Origin: Candidatus Zixiibacteriota bacterium
GTDB lineage: Bacteria; Zixibacteria; MSB-5A5; GN15; FEB-12
Length of the DNA stretch: 10,517 bases
Assembly: GCA_003641345.1 (NCBI GenBank)
Contig: QNAD01000035.1
Span: forward strand, 1 to 10,517
Reading direction: 5' to 3'
The notes below the pieces were generated by a model. That model was not told where the DNA came from. It saw only the letters and a list, made by a program, of their open reading frames with translations, and searched no databases. Every line of letters begins with the position of its first letter. Positions within the stretch are counted from its first letter, which is position 1. Made by a program: the position numbers and the translations under genes. Shown here piece after piece: positions 1 to 7,073 of the stretch.

Positions 1-1049
1 GGTCTAATACCAGGGATGTAACCACCATTTTTACGCATATTATCGGCTATTTCAACTGGATTAAAAACAATTGCCGTATAGAAATAACCAAAAAAGACAA
101 TAATCAAACCATAGATAATTGAATACCACAACTCACCGGGAGCCAACCAGACCGAAACCAGATTTTGCACCCAATCTGTTTGCGGAAACAATTGAGCAAC
201 AGTTGATGGTAAAAACATAATTGACTGAGCAAAAATAATCGGAATAACACCAGCTGAGTTTACTGAAAGAGGTAAATGAGTAGCGGCACCACCAAACACT
301 TTTCGGCCAACTACTTTACGAGGGTACTGCACCGGTATTTTTCTCTGAGCACGAGTTACCATAATTACCGCTGTAATAGTAAGTATCATCATAGCTAACA
401 TTGTAATTGCCAGGAAGAAAGAACGGCTACCTAATAAGACTCTTTGGGTTTCATCGATAACAGCATCAGGAAAACGAGCAATAATACCAATAAAAATGAT
501 AAGAGAAATACCATTACCGATACCTCGTTCTGTAATTTGCTCGCCAAGCCACATAATAAAAATGGTACCACTTGTAAAGGTAAGCACAGTAAGCAAGATA
601 AATCCGGTTTCATTCATATGAACCGCGGAAACACCATTGAAGTTAATGGTCGTAATAAAACCAGCCGTACCCCATGCTTGTAAAGCGGCAATAAGCACCG
701 TTAAATAACGAGTATATTGTGTAATCTTCCGACGACCTTCTTCACCTTCCCTTTGCAATCTCTGCAAGAATGGGACAACAGCACCTAATAACTGCAACAT
801 AATAGATGCAGAAATATAAGGCATTATGCCTAATGCAAAAATCGTAGCTTTAGCAAAAGCACCGCCGGCAAAAAGGTCAAATAATCCGAAAATTGAGTTT
901 CCTGATATTGCCTGAGCTAAAAGAGATCCATCGACACCCGGAGTTGGAATATGTCCACCAATTCGGTAAACAACTAAAAGAGCAAGCGTTAATAAAATCC
1001 TTTTTCTTAGCTCTTCAACCTTAAATATAGACCTAAAAGTCTCGAGCAC
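1..1049 (-). CDS. secY: Preprotein translocase subunit SecY (partial, C-terminus beyond window)
   Basis: SecY is the pore-forming subunit of the SecYEG channel in the inner membrane, through which unfolded proteins pass or enter the membrane. Translating back from the left edge gives one open frame of 349 residues with no stop, against about 430-450 for the family, so roughly the last fifth lies outside the window. The N-terminus (LETFRSIFK, then ELRKRI) and the plug-region lead-in HIPTPGV at about 33-39 are typical. The loop ITERGIGNGISL is at about 172-183, and the conserved THLPLSVNSAGVIPIIFAQS begins near 257. Several hydrophobic membrane segments are visible, for example at about 17-30, 70-92, 116-134, 149-168, 181-192, 211-232 and 307-327. 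The start is GTG, whose G is the last base of the rplO TAG stop. An AGAGGT ribosome-binding site lies 6 bases upstream, inside rplO. This layout suggests translational coupling to rplO, as expected for the last membrane-related gene of spc operons. Confidence 0.96.
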   Translation of the reverse strand, partial: MLETFRSIFKVEELRKRILLTLALLVVYRIGGHIPTPGVDGSLLAQAISGNSIFGLFDLFAGGAFAKATIFALGIMPYISASIMLQLLGAVVPFLQRLQREGEEGRRKITQYTRYLTVLIAALQAWGTAGFITTINFNGVSAVHMNETGFILLTVLTFTSGTIFIMWLGEQITERGIGNGISLIIFIGIIARFPDAVIDETQRVLLGSRSFFLAITMLAMMILTITAVIMVTRAQRKIPVQYPRKVVGRKVFGGAATHLPLSVNSAGVIPIIFAQSIMFLPSTVAQLFPQTDWVQNLVSVWLAPGELWYSIIYGLIIVFFGYFYTAIVFNPVEIADNMRKNGGYIPGIR

Positions 1050-1486
1050 TAGATTACCTCTGCCTTTCCACCAGCAGCTTCAATTTTGGAAACGGCTGAT
1101 TTTGAAAAGGCTGCTACTTTAATAGTAAATACTTTTTCTATAGTTCCGTTGCCTAAGATTTTAACAGGAACATCATCTTTTTTAATAAGACCAACACCTT
1201 TTAAAATCTGATTATTTATTTCACCAGGTTCACAACGATCCAAATCACCTAAATTAACAATCTGGATTTCTTTTCTGAAAATATTGGTAAAACCACGTTT
1301 TGGAAGACGACGAGCTAAAGGCATCTGTCCACCTTCCATACCGCGAATTTTTTTCCTGCCGCTTCTTTGCCCCTGTCCTTTATGACCCCGTCCGGATGTT
1401 TTCCCCAGTCCGCTTCCGGTACCGCGTCCAACTCTTTTTCGGGTTTTTCTGGAACCTTCTGCTGGCTTTAAATCATGTAATTCCAT
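1049..1486 (-). CDS. rplO: 50S ribosomal protein L15
   Basis: L15 is a late-assembly protein of the large subunit that threads a long, glycine- and arginine-rich N-terminal arm into 23S rRNA. The 145-residue product has the usual length. Its N-terminus [14 protein letters not shown] is typical, followed by the Gly/Lys/Arg-rich arm at about residues 17-55 ([20 protein letters not shown], then GQ(K)-type repeats and [15 protein letters not shown]). The globular C-terminal half ends in a [16 protein letters not shown] sequence, the family signature at the C-terminus. The ATG at 1486 has an AGAGG site 7 bases upstream. The gene follows rpmD by 19 bases, and its TAG stop shares its last base with the GTG start of secY. 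Confidence 0.97.
   Translation of the reverse strand: MELHDLKPAEGSRKTRKRVGRGTGSGLGKTSGRGHKGQGQRSGRKKIRGMEGGQMPLARRLPKRGFTNIFRKEIQIVNLGDLDRCEPGEINNQILKGVGLIKKDDVPVKILGNGTIEKVFTIKVAAFSKSAVSKIEAAGGKAEVI
1056..1061 (-). promoter_or_regulatory. Ribosome-binding site of secY, inside the end of rplO
   Basis: AGAGGT on the minus strand lies 6 bases before the GTG at 1049. It overlaps the last codons of rplO and supports the GTG start that overlaps the rplO stop. No better in-frame start lies nearby that keeps the usual SecY N-terminus. Confidence 0.7.
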
Positions 1487-1505
1487 CGCGCTGCCTCTAT
1501 ATCCT

Positions 1506-1688
1506 TTATTCTACTTCTTCCATTTCGACCAAATAAGATACTGTCCGCACCATACCTCTGATTTGCGGAGTATCATTATGAATAACAGTTTTACGAATTC
1601 TACCCAACCCAAGAGCTTTAATAGTTCTTTTATGTGGTTCAATTCGGTCGATTGTACTTTTAATTTGTGTTATTTTCAATCTGGGCAT
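1506..1688 (-). CDS. rpmD: 50S ribosomal protein L30
   Basis: L30 is a small large-subunit protein with a ferredoxin-like fold. The product has 60 residues, the normal bacterial length. It shows the family's features: an N-terminal strand [12 protein letters not shown], the helix-forming [17 protein letters not shown] (about residues 19-35), and the central [16 protein letters not shown] ending in VEE-like residues. An AAGGA site sits 8 bases before the ATG. It lies between rpsE and rplO, its standard place in spc operons. Some bacteria have lost this gene, so its presence is a mild lineage marker. Confidence 0.96.
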   Translation of the reverse strand: MPRLKITQIKSTIDRIEPHKRTIKALGLGRIRKTVIHNDTPQIRGMVRTVSYLVEMEEVE

Positions 1689-1714
1689 ATATAAATTCCT
1701 TCAAAAACTTTCAG

Positions 1715-2196
1715 TTAAGCGTCTTCCCGAAAAGCAATTTCCTGCTCACGAGTTCTCAAGCTATTTAATCCCTCAAGAGTAGCTTTAACTACATTATTTG
1801 GATTTCTGCTGCCCAAAACCTTAGTAAGAATATCCTGAACTCCCAAAGATTCCAAGATAGCACGCACCACACCACCGGCAATAACACCAGTACCCGGCGA
1901 AGCAGGACGCATCATAACCGTCGTTGCACCAAACTGACCATCTATTCTATGAGGGATAGTACCTTCAAGAAGATTAATTTGGTTCATGTTTTTTCTGGCC
2001 GCTTCACTGCCCTTGCGAATAGCATCGACAACCTCAGGAGCTTTGCCATAGCCAACACCAACTTTACCGTTACGATCCCCAACCGTAACTAAAGCCGTGA
2101 AACTAAAACGACGACCACCTTAACTACCTTAGCAACTCGATTAACATTAATCACTTTTTCTTCGAGTTCCTGGACATCCCGTTCATAATTTGCCAA
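1715..2196 (-). pseudogene. rpsE: 30S ribosomal protein S5, reading frame broken by one missing base
   Basis: S5 sits near the mRNA entry and decoding region of the small subunit and contributes to accuracy and spectinomycin response. Read from a TTG at 2196 the frame gives MANYERDVQELEEKV and continues through VNRVAKVVK, typical S5. It then shifts near 2117-2121 and hits TAG at 2089-2091 after 35 residues. One frame over, the sequence resumes as [19 protein letters not shown] and runs without interruption to TAA at 1715, ending [13 protein letters not shown]. Adding one G (one C on the plus strand) restores a 160-residue protein, close to the 167 of E. coli, with the N-terminal double-stranded-RNA-binding-like domain (about 10-75) and the C-terminal domain (about 85-155) complete. 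Neighbours are rplR (35 bases upstream) and rpmD (26 bases downstream). Because S5 is essential and both halves look under full constraint, a base-calling or assembly error is more likely than a true pseudogene. If the base is truly absent, only the 35-residue product or an out-of-frame C-terminal piece from ATG 1987 (90 residues) could be made. Confidence 0.93.
2117..2121 (-). other. Frameshift site in rpsE
   Basis: The minus strand reads GTT AAG GTG GTC, where S5 requires Val-Lys-Gly-Gly-Arg-Arg (GTT AAG GGT GGT CGT CGT). The Lys codon occupies 2119-2121 and the next in-frame Gly codon must reuse base 2119, so exactly one base is missing. The preceding codons (GTA GTT AAG) do not form a standard -1 slippery heptamer, so programmed frameshifting is not supported. 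Confidence 0.9.
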
Positions 2197-2200
2197 GCAA

Positions 2201-2207
2201 CACCTCT
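2201..2207 (-). promoter_or_regulatory. Ribosome-binding site of rpsE
   Basis: AGAGGTG on the minus strand lies 4 bases before the TTG at 2196. It supports TTG as the S5 start: no in-frame ATG exists nearby, and the ATG visible a few bases downstream is in another frame. Confidence 0.6.
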
Positions 2208-2231
2208 TTTATTTTTAAACTAACTAACATA

Positions 2232-2603
2232 CTAAAATTTAAGTCCACCTTCACGAGCACCCTCAGCAACCGCTTTGATGCGTCCGTGATATCTATTTTG
2301 GTTTCGGTCAAAGACAACTGCTTCAATCCCTTTTTCTTTAGCCAATTGAGCAATCATAATACCAACCTTTTTTGCCACTTCAGTTTTAGTCGCTTTTTTA
2401 TTTTCAGCTTTAAAACCTTTACTGTTAGAAGCGGCTGATATCAAAGTGTTGTGATTTTCATCATCAACAACCTGAACAAAAATGTTCTTTAATGATTTAG
2501 CTACCGTCAAACGAGGTCTGCCAGCAGTACCACTAACTTTACCTCGCACTCTTTTGCGGCGCCTTATAGCTTTTTTTGTTTTTACAATATTTTTATCTGC
2601 CAT
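2232..2603 (-). CDS. rplR: 50S ribosomal protein L18
   Basis: L18 binds 5S rRNA together with L5 and helps anchor it in the central protuberance of the large subunit. The product is 123 residues, the usual length. A basic N-terminal arm (KKAIRRRKRVRGKV, about residues 10-23) is followed by GTAGRPRLTVAKSLKNI, and by the diagnostic C-terminal block FDRNQNRYHGRIKAVAEGAR and EGGLKF. The start is the ATG at 2603. The upstream ribosome-binding site is weak (AGAGAAG), so expression may depend partly on coupling with rplF, which ends 18 bases before. rpsE begins 35 bases downstream. Confidence 0.97.
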   Translation of the reverse strand: MADKNIVKTKKAIRRRKRVRGKVSGTAGRPRLTVAKSLKNIFVQVVDDENHNTLISAASNSKGFKAENKKATKTEVAKKVGIMIAQLAKEKGIEAVVFDRNQNRYHGRIKAVAEGAREGGLKF

Positions 2604-2621
2604 AATTCTTCTCTACTTACC

Positions 2622-3173
2622 TTAAGCGCCACTACCAACAGCTGATTTACCAGCTTTGGAGCGAACATATTCATCGACGTAACGAACACCTTTACCTTTA
2701 AACGGTTCCGGTTTTCTAAATGATCTAATTTTAGCGGCACAAGCACCGACTAATTCTTTATCAATACCTTCTACTGTAACCAAATTTACTTTAGGTTCAA
2801 CAGTGATATTTATTCCTTCCGGAATTTGAAAAATAATTGGATGTGAATAACCAAGATTCAAAACCAAGCGAGTACCTTTTACCTCTGCCTTATAACCAAC
2901 ACCAATAATTTTTAATACTTTTTTATACCCATCTGACACACCGATAACCATATTATTTAACAAGGACCTTGTTAAACCATGAAGGGAACGATGCTTTTTT
3001 AAATCCGAAGAACGAGTAACAATTACTTGATTGTCTTCCAAAACAGCAGTTATATCCTCATGAATGGTACGGCTTAATTCACCCTTGGGACCGGTTACTT
3101 TAACATAAGACCCGTTGATTTCAACTTTTGTCTTATCCGGAATAGGGACAGGCGCTTTTCCAACTCTTGACAT
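2622..3173 (-). CDS. rplF: 50S ribosomal protein L6
   Basis: L6 lies near the sarcin-ricin loop and the factor-binding site of the large subunit. The product has 183 residues and the family's two tandem similar domains (about 1-80 and 83-175). The N-terminus SRVGKAPVPIP and the sequence VTGPKGELSR are typical, as is the mid-protein LHGLTRSLLNNMVIGVSDGY. The second domain holds IIGVGYKAEVKG, and the C-terminus has the L6 signature FRKPEPFKGKGVRYVDE. The ATG at 3173 has an AAAGGA site about 10 bases upstream. It follows rpsH by 17 bases. Confidence 0.97.
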   Translation of the reverse strand: MSRVGKAPVPIPDKTKVEINGSYVKVTGPKGELSRTIHEDITAVLEDNQVIVTRSSDLKKHRSLHGLTRSLLNNMVIGVSDGYKKVLKIIGVGYKAEVKGTRLVLNLGYSHPIIFQIPEGINITVEPKVNLVTVEGIDKELVGACAAKIRSFRKPEPFKGKGVRYVDEYVRSKAGKSAVGSGA

Positions 3174-3190
3174 CTAACAAATTTCCTTTC

Positions 3191-3592
3191 TTACCAACAC
3201 CTAAGCAGAACTTCACCACCAACACCTTTTTGTGAAGCACTCCGGTTAGACATTACGCCATGTGATGTAGAAACAACCATCATACCACGCGTATTAAAAG
3301 TGGTTTGACGGACTTCCTCGGCATCCATATAACGACGCAGGCCCGGGCGGGAAACTCTGTTTATTCCCTTTAAAACCGGCACATCGCCTTTTGAATAACG
3401 AAGATATATACGAAGAATTCCCTGTTTATTATCAGGCAACTCAACTACATCGCGAATAAAATGATTTTCCTGAAGAATTCGTAGAATTTCTCTTTTTAGG
3501 TTCGAGGCTGGGCAGTCAACTGCATTTTTCTTAGCCTTGGAACCATTACGAACCCTAGTCAGCAAATCAGCGACCGGATCGGTCATACTCAT
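3191..3592 (-). CDS. rpsH: 30S ribosomal protein S8
   Basis: S8 is a primary binder of the 16S rRNA central domain. In E. coli it also represses spc-operon translation by binding mRNA near rplE; no matching site could be recognised here. The 133-residue product has the normal length. It starts MTDPVADLLTRVRNG after two extra residues (MS), and has the LRIYLRY and SRPGLRRY central parts and the C-terminal STSHGVMSNRSAS followed by GVGGEVLLRCW. The stretch before the STS motif (FNTRGMMVV) departs from the common NGLGIAIV form, but the rRNA-binding STS(K/H)GVM core is intact. The first ATG was chosen because GGGAG lies 9 bases before it; the second ATG two codons later is the alternative. Confidence 0.96.
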   Translation of the reverse strand: MSMTDPVADLLTRVRNGSKAKKNAVDCPASNLKREILRILQENHFIRDVVELPDNKQGILRIYLRYSKGDVPVLKGINRVSRPGLRRYMDAEEVRQTTFNTRGMMVVSTSHGVMSNRSASQKGVGGEVLLRCW

Positions 3593-3624
3593 AAATATTT
3601 ACTCCCAAACTATAATCGTTTAAA

Positions 3625-3810
3625 TTACCAGCTTGCTTTTACAACACCGGGAATTTCACCGGCTAACGCCATCTGACGGAAACAAATACGGCATAATCCA
3701 AAACGACGCATAAAAGCTCTTGGACGACCACACCGACGACAACGGTTGTATTTTCGAACCTTAAATTTAGGTTCTTTACTCTGTTTTTCAAGTAAGCATT
3801 TTTTAGCCAT
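3625..3810 (-). CDS. rpsN: 30S ribosomal protein S14, short zinc-binding type
   Basis: S14 belongs to the head of the small subunit and contacts S3, S10 and S19. This is the short type of 61 residues (the zinc-free type has about 89-101). It keeps both cysteine pairs of the zinc ribbon, C24-x-x-C27 ([10 protein letters not shown]) and C40-x-x-C43 (CRICFRQMA), and the C-terminal IPGVVKASW. An additional Cys at position 5 is outside the zinc motif. The TAG stop of the upstream rplE is the first part of TAGGAG, so the rplE stop overlaps this gene's likely ribosome-binding site. Often called rpsZ or rpsN type Z in other annotations. No zinc-free second copy is visible in the window. Confidence 0.97.
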   Translation of the reverse strand: MAKKCLLEKQSKEPKFKVRKYNRCRRCGRPRAFMRRFGLCRICFRQMALAGEIPGVVKASW

Positions 3811-3827
3811 GTATAAGCTATCAACTC

Positions 3828-4367
3828 CTATTTACGGAACGGAAAACCGAACTCAGACATCAATTGACGAGCTTCCTCGTCAGTATTTGCAGTCGTAGCT
3901 ACAGTAATATTCATTCCACGAATTTTATCTATTTTATCATAATTAATTTCAGGAAAAATCAGCTGTTCCTTTAAGCCAAGATTAAAATTCCCTCGTCCAT
4001 CAAATGATTTTGGACTAACGCCTCGAAAATCACGAATACGCGGTATGGAAACATTAATCAAGCGGTCAAAGAATTCATACATCACATCACCACGAAGAGT
4101 AACTGAACAGCCAATAGGTGTACCTTCACGCAATTTAAAGTTTGATATACTTTTTCTGGCGCGGGTAATTATTGGTTTGCGTCCGGTGATTTTTGTTAAA
4201 TCATCAACAGCAGCATCGATTAGTTTTGAATTTTCCGTAGCTTCTCCTACACCAATATTCACCACAATCTTATCAATTTTCGGAACTTGCATAATCGACT
4301 GATACTTATTCTCCTTCATAATTTTGGGGAGAATTTCACTTTTATATTTTTCTCTTAATCGTACCAT
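3828..4367 (-). CDS. rplE: 50S ribosomal protein L5
   Basis: L5 binds 5S rRNA and forms the intersubunit bridge to S13 in the small-subunit head. The product has 179 residues, as usual. Recognisable parts are the N-terminal [12 protein letters not shown], the strand [16 protein letters not shown] (about 28-43), the block [20 protein letters not shown] (about 59-78) with [14 protein letters not shown] following, and the C-terminal [20 protein letters not shown] ending FGFPFRK. The ATG at 4367 follows an AGGTG ribosome-binding site by 6 bases. rplX ends 10 bases upstream. Confidence 0.97.
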   Translation of the reverse strand: MVRLREKYKSEILPKIMKENKYQSIMQVPKIDKIVVNIGVGEATENSKLIDAAVDDLTKITGRKPIITRARKSISNFKLREGTPIGCSVTLRGDVMYEFFDRLINVSIPRIRDFRGVSPKSFDGRGNFNLGLKEQLIFPEINYDKIDKIRGMNITVATTANTDEEARQLMSEFGFPFRK

Positions 4368-4377
4368 TAGCTACACC

Positions 4378-4695
4378 TCAGATTTGTTCGCCGGTTTTAC
4401 GACAAACTCTGACTCTGGTTTTTTTATTCCCTTCATCAATTGTTTTCATCGAAACCTTTGTTGGCCCGGACAATGAAGAACTATATAAAGCGATATTGCT
4501 TATAGCGATACTACCTTCAATAGTAATTATCCCACCCTTCGGGCTTTTCTGGGTTGGTCTCTGACTTTTTTTGTGCATATTTATGCCTTCGACAACCACT
4601 GTTCCTTTATCGGAATTAACAAACAGAACTTTTCCAGTTTTTCCTTTGTCCTGTCCTGTCCTGACATAAACTGTATCACCTTTTCTTATTCGCAT
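4378..4695 (-). CDS. rplX: 50S ribosomal protein L24
   Basis: L24 is an assembly initiator of the large subunit that ends up near the tunnel exit. The product has 105 residues, normal for the family. It begins with the KOW motif (RKGDTVYVRTGQDKGKTGKV, about residues 4-23). This is followed by VVVEGINMHKKSQRPTQKSP (about 33-52), a glycine pair and EGSIAISNIALY, which is the standard L24 layout. The C-terminal half ends KKTRVRVCRKTGEQI. The ATG at 4695 has an AGAGG site about 11 bases upstream, and rplN ends 15 bases before it. Confidence 0.96.
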   Translation of the reverse strand: MRIRKGDTVYVRTGQDKGKTGKVLFVNSDKGTVVVEGINMHKKSQRPTQKSPKGGIITIEGSIAISNIALYSSSLSGPTKVSMKTIDEGNKKTRVRVCRKTGEQI

Positions 4696-4710
4696 AATTT
4701 CATCTGCCTC

Positions 4711-5076
4711 TTATAACACTTCTGGCGCAAGGGAAATAATTTTCATAAACTTTTTCTCACGCAACTCACGAGCCACTGGTCCGAAAATACGAGTACCACG
4801 CGGTTCATTTTGTTCATTAATAATAACAGCCGCATTATCCGAAAACGAAATCAGTGAGCCGTCTTTACGTCGGAGTTGTGATTTTGTACGAACAATAACT
4901 GCCTTACACACTTCGGACTTTTTCACGGTGCCGCCCGGTATTGCCTCTTTGACAGCAACAACGATAACGTCCCCAACACTGGCAAATTTTTTCCGTCCAC
5001 CAAGGATACGAAAACACATCGCTTTTTTTGCACCGGAGTTATCGGCAACCGTCAACTGAGTGTATTCCTGAATCAT
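4711..5076 (-). CDS. rplN: 50S ribosomal protein L14
   Basis: L14 binds 23S rRNA at the subunit interface next to L19 and is the docking point of the silencing factor RsfS. The product has 121 residues, one short of the common 122. It shows [20 protein letters not shown] at the N-terminus, [20 protein letters not shown] (about 24-43), the L14 signature around AVIVRTK and RRKDGS, and C-terminal [15 protein letters not shown] plus [11 protein letters not shown]. This is the first gene of the spc part. A 38-base gap separates it from rpsQ, one of the two largest in the window, with AAGGTG before the ATG but no convincing promoter or terminator, so read-through from the S10 part is likely. Confidence 0.97.
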   Translation of the reverse strand: MIQEYTQLTVADNSGAKKAMCFRILGGRKKFASVGDVIVVAVKEAIPGGTVKKSEVCKAVIVRTKSQLRRKDGSLISFSDNAAVIINEQNEPRGTRIFGPVARELREKKFMKIISLAPEVL

Positions 5077-5114
5077 TTCTTATTCACCTTTATAACCGCT
5101 TAGTATTTAAAAAC

Positions 5115-5381
5115 TTACTTAGCTTTTTCAACAATCTCTATTAACCGCCAGCATTTCTTTAAAGAAAGCGGTCTGGTTTCCATTACCCGCACAACATCAC
5201 CAGCTCTCGCATCATTCTTTTCATCATGAGCATAAAGCTTGGAGAAAGTTCTGAAAGTTTTTTTGTACAACGGATGCATCATCGTTCTGTCAACTCGGAC
5301 AATAATACTTTTATCCATTTTGTCAGAGACAACTGTTCCTTGACGAGTTTTCCGTCGATTTCTCTCAACCGTTTCAGCCAT
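5115..5381 (-). CDS. rpsQ: 30S ribosomal protein S17
   Basis: S17 is an early-assembling OB-fold protein of the small-subunit body that binds 16S rRNA helix 11. The product has 88 residues. Family marks are NRRKTRQGTVVSDKMDKSII (about 8-27), the basic HPLYKKTFRTFSKLYAHDEK (about 36-55), and GDVVRVMETRPLSLKKCWRL (about 61-80) followed by a short acidic-basic tail VEKAK. An AAAGGG site precedes the ATG at 5381. rpmC ends 13 bases upstream. It is the last gene of the S10 part. Confidence 0.97.
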   Translation of the reverse strand: MAETVERNRRKTRQGTVVSDKMDKSIIVRVDRTMMHPLYKKTFRTFSKLYAHDEKNDARAGDVVRVMETRPLSLKKCWRLIEIVEKAK

Positions 5382-5394
5382 TTATTTTAACCCT

Positions 5395-5655
5395 TTATTT
5401 TTCCTTACTATCTTTTTTCGAAGAATCAAGTACTGATATTTTTCGTTCAGCAAGTTTATTTATCCCCAACTCATCTTCTCTCAACACTGTCAGTACTTTT
5501 GCAATTTCACGACCGACTCCACGCATACGAAGAGGATTATCAAGTTGTTTTAATGATCTTCTCATATTAAGATTAAAAACTTCTTCTTCCAGTTCAATTT
5601 TTCTCTGCTGGAGTTCATCCCGAGTCATTTCTCGTAACGAATTAACTTTCAACAT
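5395..5655 (-). CDS. rpmC: 50S ribosomal protein L29
   Basis: L29 is a small two-helix protein at the tunnel exit beside L23, where targeting factors dock. The predicted 86 residues are longer than the usual 60-70. The core is standard: LREMTRDELQQRKIELEEEV (about 6-25), FNLNMRRSLKQLDNPLRMRG, and REIAKVLTVLREDELG. The surplus is a C-terminal tail ending SSKKDSKEK. Three tandem start codons occur (TTG 5661, ATG 5658, ATG 5655). The last is preferred because AAGGAG ends 7 bases before it, against 4 for the middle one. The start region touches the TGA of rplP (5658-5660), so the two genes are probably coupled. Confidence 0.94.
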   Translation of the reverse strand: MLKVNSLREMTRDELQQRKIELEEEVFNLNMRRSLKQLDNPLRMRGVGREIAKVLTVLREDELGINKLAERKISVLDSSKKDSKEK

Positions 5656-5657
5656 CA

Positions 5658-6080
5658 TCAAACTCCTTGAGTATCAACACGGGTTACAAATTTAGTTTTC
5701 ACTGGCAATTTATTTGCCGCTAACCTTAAAGCTTCACGGGCTAACGGTTCACTCACACCTTCCACTTCGAAAAGGATGCGCCCCGGTTTTACTACAGCCA
5801 CCCAATATTCAGGGGCACCTTTACCTTTACCCATACGAGTTTCAGCAGGTTTTTTAGTAACCGGTTTATCAGGGAAAACTCTAATCCAAACTTTACCACC
5901 ACGTTTGATATGACGGGTCATAGCAATACGAGCCGCTTCAATCTGACGATTTGTCATCCAACATGGCTGTAATGATTTTAAACCAAATTCACCGAAACTA
6001 ACTGTAAAACCGCCCGGAGCTTTACCTCTCATGCGACCACGTTGTTGTTTTCGGAATTTAACCTTTTTCGGCTGTAACAT
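5658..6080 (-). CDS. rplP: 50S ribosomal protein L16
   Basis: L16 organises the A-site tRNA region of the large subunit and is needed for late assembly. The product has 140 residues, the usual length. Its N-terminus [20 protein letters not shown] leads to [20 protein letters not shown] with [20 protein letters not shown] (about 46-65). Then come [20 protein letters not shown] (about 69-88) and the [14 protein letters not shown] strand, all standard L16 signatures. The ATG at 6080 has a GGAG site about 9 bases upstream and follows rpsC by 21 bases. The TGA stop contacts the rpmC start codons. Confidence 0.97.
   Translation of the reverse strand: MLQPKKVKFRKQQRGRMRGKAPGGFTVSFGEFGLKSLQPCWMTNRQIEAARIAMTRHIKRGGKVWIRVFPDKPVTKKPAETRMGKGKGAPEYWVAVVKPGRILFEVEGVSEPLAREALRLAANKLPVKTKFVTRVDTQGV
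5663..5668 (-). promoter_or_regulatory. Ribosome-binding site of rpmC
   Basis: AAGGAG on the minus strand, lying inside the final codons of rplP, is 7 bases from the ATG at 5655 and 4 from the ATG at 5658. It favours 5655 as the start. Confidence 0.6.
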
Positions 6081-6101
6081 CTAATCTATCTCCAGTTCAA
6101 A

Positions 6102-7034
6102 TTATTCTTCGGATTTATTCTTTGGAGCCTCTTTCTTTTCAGCAGGCTTTTTTCCAGTTTTATTATTTTGAGATTTAGCGTTAGGCTTAGCACCACCTCT
6201 ATCAGAAGCACCTTTATTTGCAGGTGAAGTAGCATCAGGCCTACGTCCTTTTGGAGCATATCTTTCACTGCCCGGTTTACGAACACGACCGCGAGGACGT
6301 TTGGACCTATTATCTCTGGATGGTTTTCTTTTACGACCAGAATGAGAGGGAGCAGCAGCATCTTGGGATTTAGAATCATCTTTTTCGTCTTTGTAGAAAT
6401 CACCTTGTTCGAGAATTTCACCGCGACAGATCCAAACCTTAACACCTATACAACCATATGTAGTATGAGCCGTTGAAGTAGCATAATCAATATCAGCACG
6501 GAGCGTGTGGAGAGGGACACGACCTTCTTGATATTTTTCGTCACGTGCAATTTCAGCACCACCCAAGCGACCGGAACACTGTATTTTAATACCATCAGCA
6601 CCCATTCTCATAGTAGCCGCAATAGCTTTTTTCATAGCTCTTCGGAATGCAATACGCCCGACCAATTGGCGAGATATAGTATCAGCTACCAAACGAGCAT
6701 CAAGTTCAGGTTTTCTAACTTCAACAATATTAAGCAGAATATCTTTTTTAGTCAAAAGTTGTAATTCTTCACGAAGCTTATCAACTTCGGAACCCTTCCG
6801 ACCAATAACTATACCCGGGCGAGAAGTATGAATATCGACAGTAACCTTTTTAGGTGCCCGTGAGATATTAACCTTGGCAATACCGGCATTATCCAAACGA
6901 CGGTCGATATACCGTTTGACCATCATATCTTCATAAATAAGATCGGCAAACTTACTATCGGGGGCATACCAACGACTACTCCAAGTCTTAATTATTCCCA
7001 ATCTAAAACCGATGGGATGTGTTTTTTGTCCCAA
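6102..7034 (-). CDS. rpsC: 30S ribosomal protein S3 with long basic C-terminal tail
   Basis: S3 forms part of the mRNA entry tunnel, and with S4 and S5 unwinds structured mRNA. The product has 310 residues, against about 210-235 in most bacteria. The core is complete: [14 protein letters not shown] at the N-terminus, the type-2 KH domain with GIVIGRKG (about 74-81), and the C-terminal domain. R131, R132 and K135, which correspond to the E. coli S3 residues tied to helicase activity, are all present. [15 protein letters not shown] closes the core near 208. From about 212 to 310 there is a low-complexity tail, first acidic ([10 protein letters not shown]), then rich in Arg, Lys, Gly, Pro and Ser, ending KNKSEE; it is probably disordered. 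The start codon is TTG; the universal MGQKTHP leaves no other choice, and AAGGAG lies 6 bases upstream. rplV ends 39 bases before, rplP starts 21 bases after. Confidence 0.97.
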   Translation of the reverse strand: MGQKTHPIGFRLGIIKTWSSRWYAPDSKFADLIYEDMMVKRYIDRRLDNAGIAKVNISRAPKKVTVDIHTSRPGIVIGRKGSEVDKLREELQLLTKKDILLNIVEVRKPELDARLVADTISRQLVGRIAFRRAMKKAIAATMRMGADGIKIQCSGRLGGAEIARDEKYQEGRVPLHTLRADIDYATSTAHTTYGCIGVKVWICRGEILEQGDFYKDEKDDSKSQDAAAPSHSGRKRKPSRDNRSKRPRGRVRKPGSERYAPKGRRPDATSPANKGASDRGGAKPNAKSQNNKTGKKPAEKKEAPKNKSEE

Positions 7035-7040
7035 ATCACT

Positions 7041-7046
7041 CTCCTT
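7041..7046 (-). promoter_or_regulatory. Ribosome-binding site of rpsC
   Basis: AAGGAG on the minus strand lies 6 bases before the TTG at 7034. It is one of the strongest matches to the consensus in the window and supports the unusual TTG start. Confidence 0.75.
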
Positions 7047-7073
7047 AAAAAACTTATTATTTTAAGCCTGACC

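Noticed and set aside
444..683. Plus-strand and minus-strand short frames within secY
   Set aside because: Full translation of the secY frame is continuous and conserved over 349 residues; these are shadow frames.
2089..2130. Programmed ribosomal frameshift in rpsE
   Set aside because: The bases before the shift (A GTT AAG) do not form a slippery heptamer, no strong downstream structure is evident, and S5 is not known to be made this way.
4360..4400. S8 translational operator near the start of rplE, as in E. coli
   Set aside because: No helix with the bulged adenines of the S8 site could be drawn from the sequence by eye.
5077..5114. Possible spc promoter or S10 terminator in the 38-base gap between rpsQ and rplN
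   Set aside because: No hairpin with a T run and no convincing -35/-10 pair was seen; A+T richness alone is not evidence.
6086..6445. Open frame of 119 residues on the minus strand overlapping the end of rpsC
   Set aside because: It is a different frame of the low-complexity S3 tail region; S3 itself continues in frame with matching neighbours, and the alternative product has no recognisable features.
7044..7066. Inverted repeat CTTAAAA / TTTTAAG in the rplV-rpsC gap, partly covering the rpsC ribosome-binding site
   Set aside because: The 7-base stem has a single G-C pair and a 9-base loop, so it is too weak to be a credible terminator or switch.
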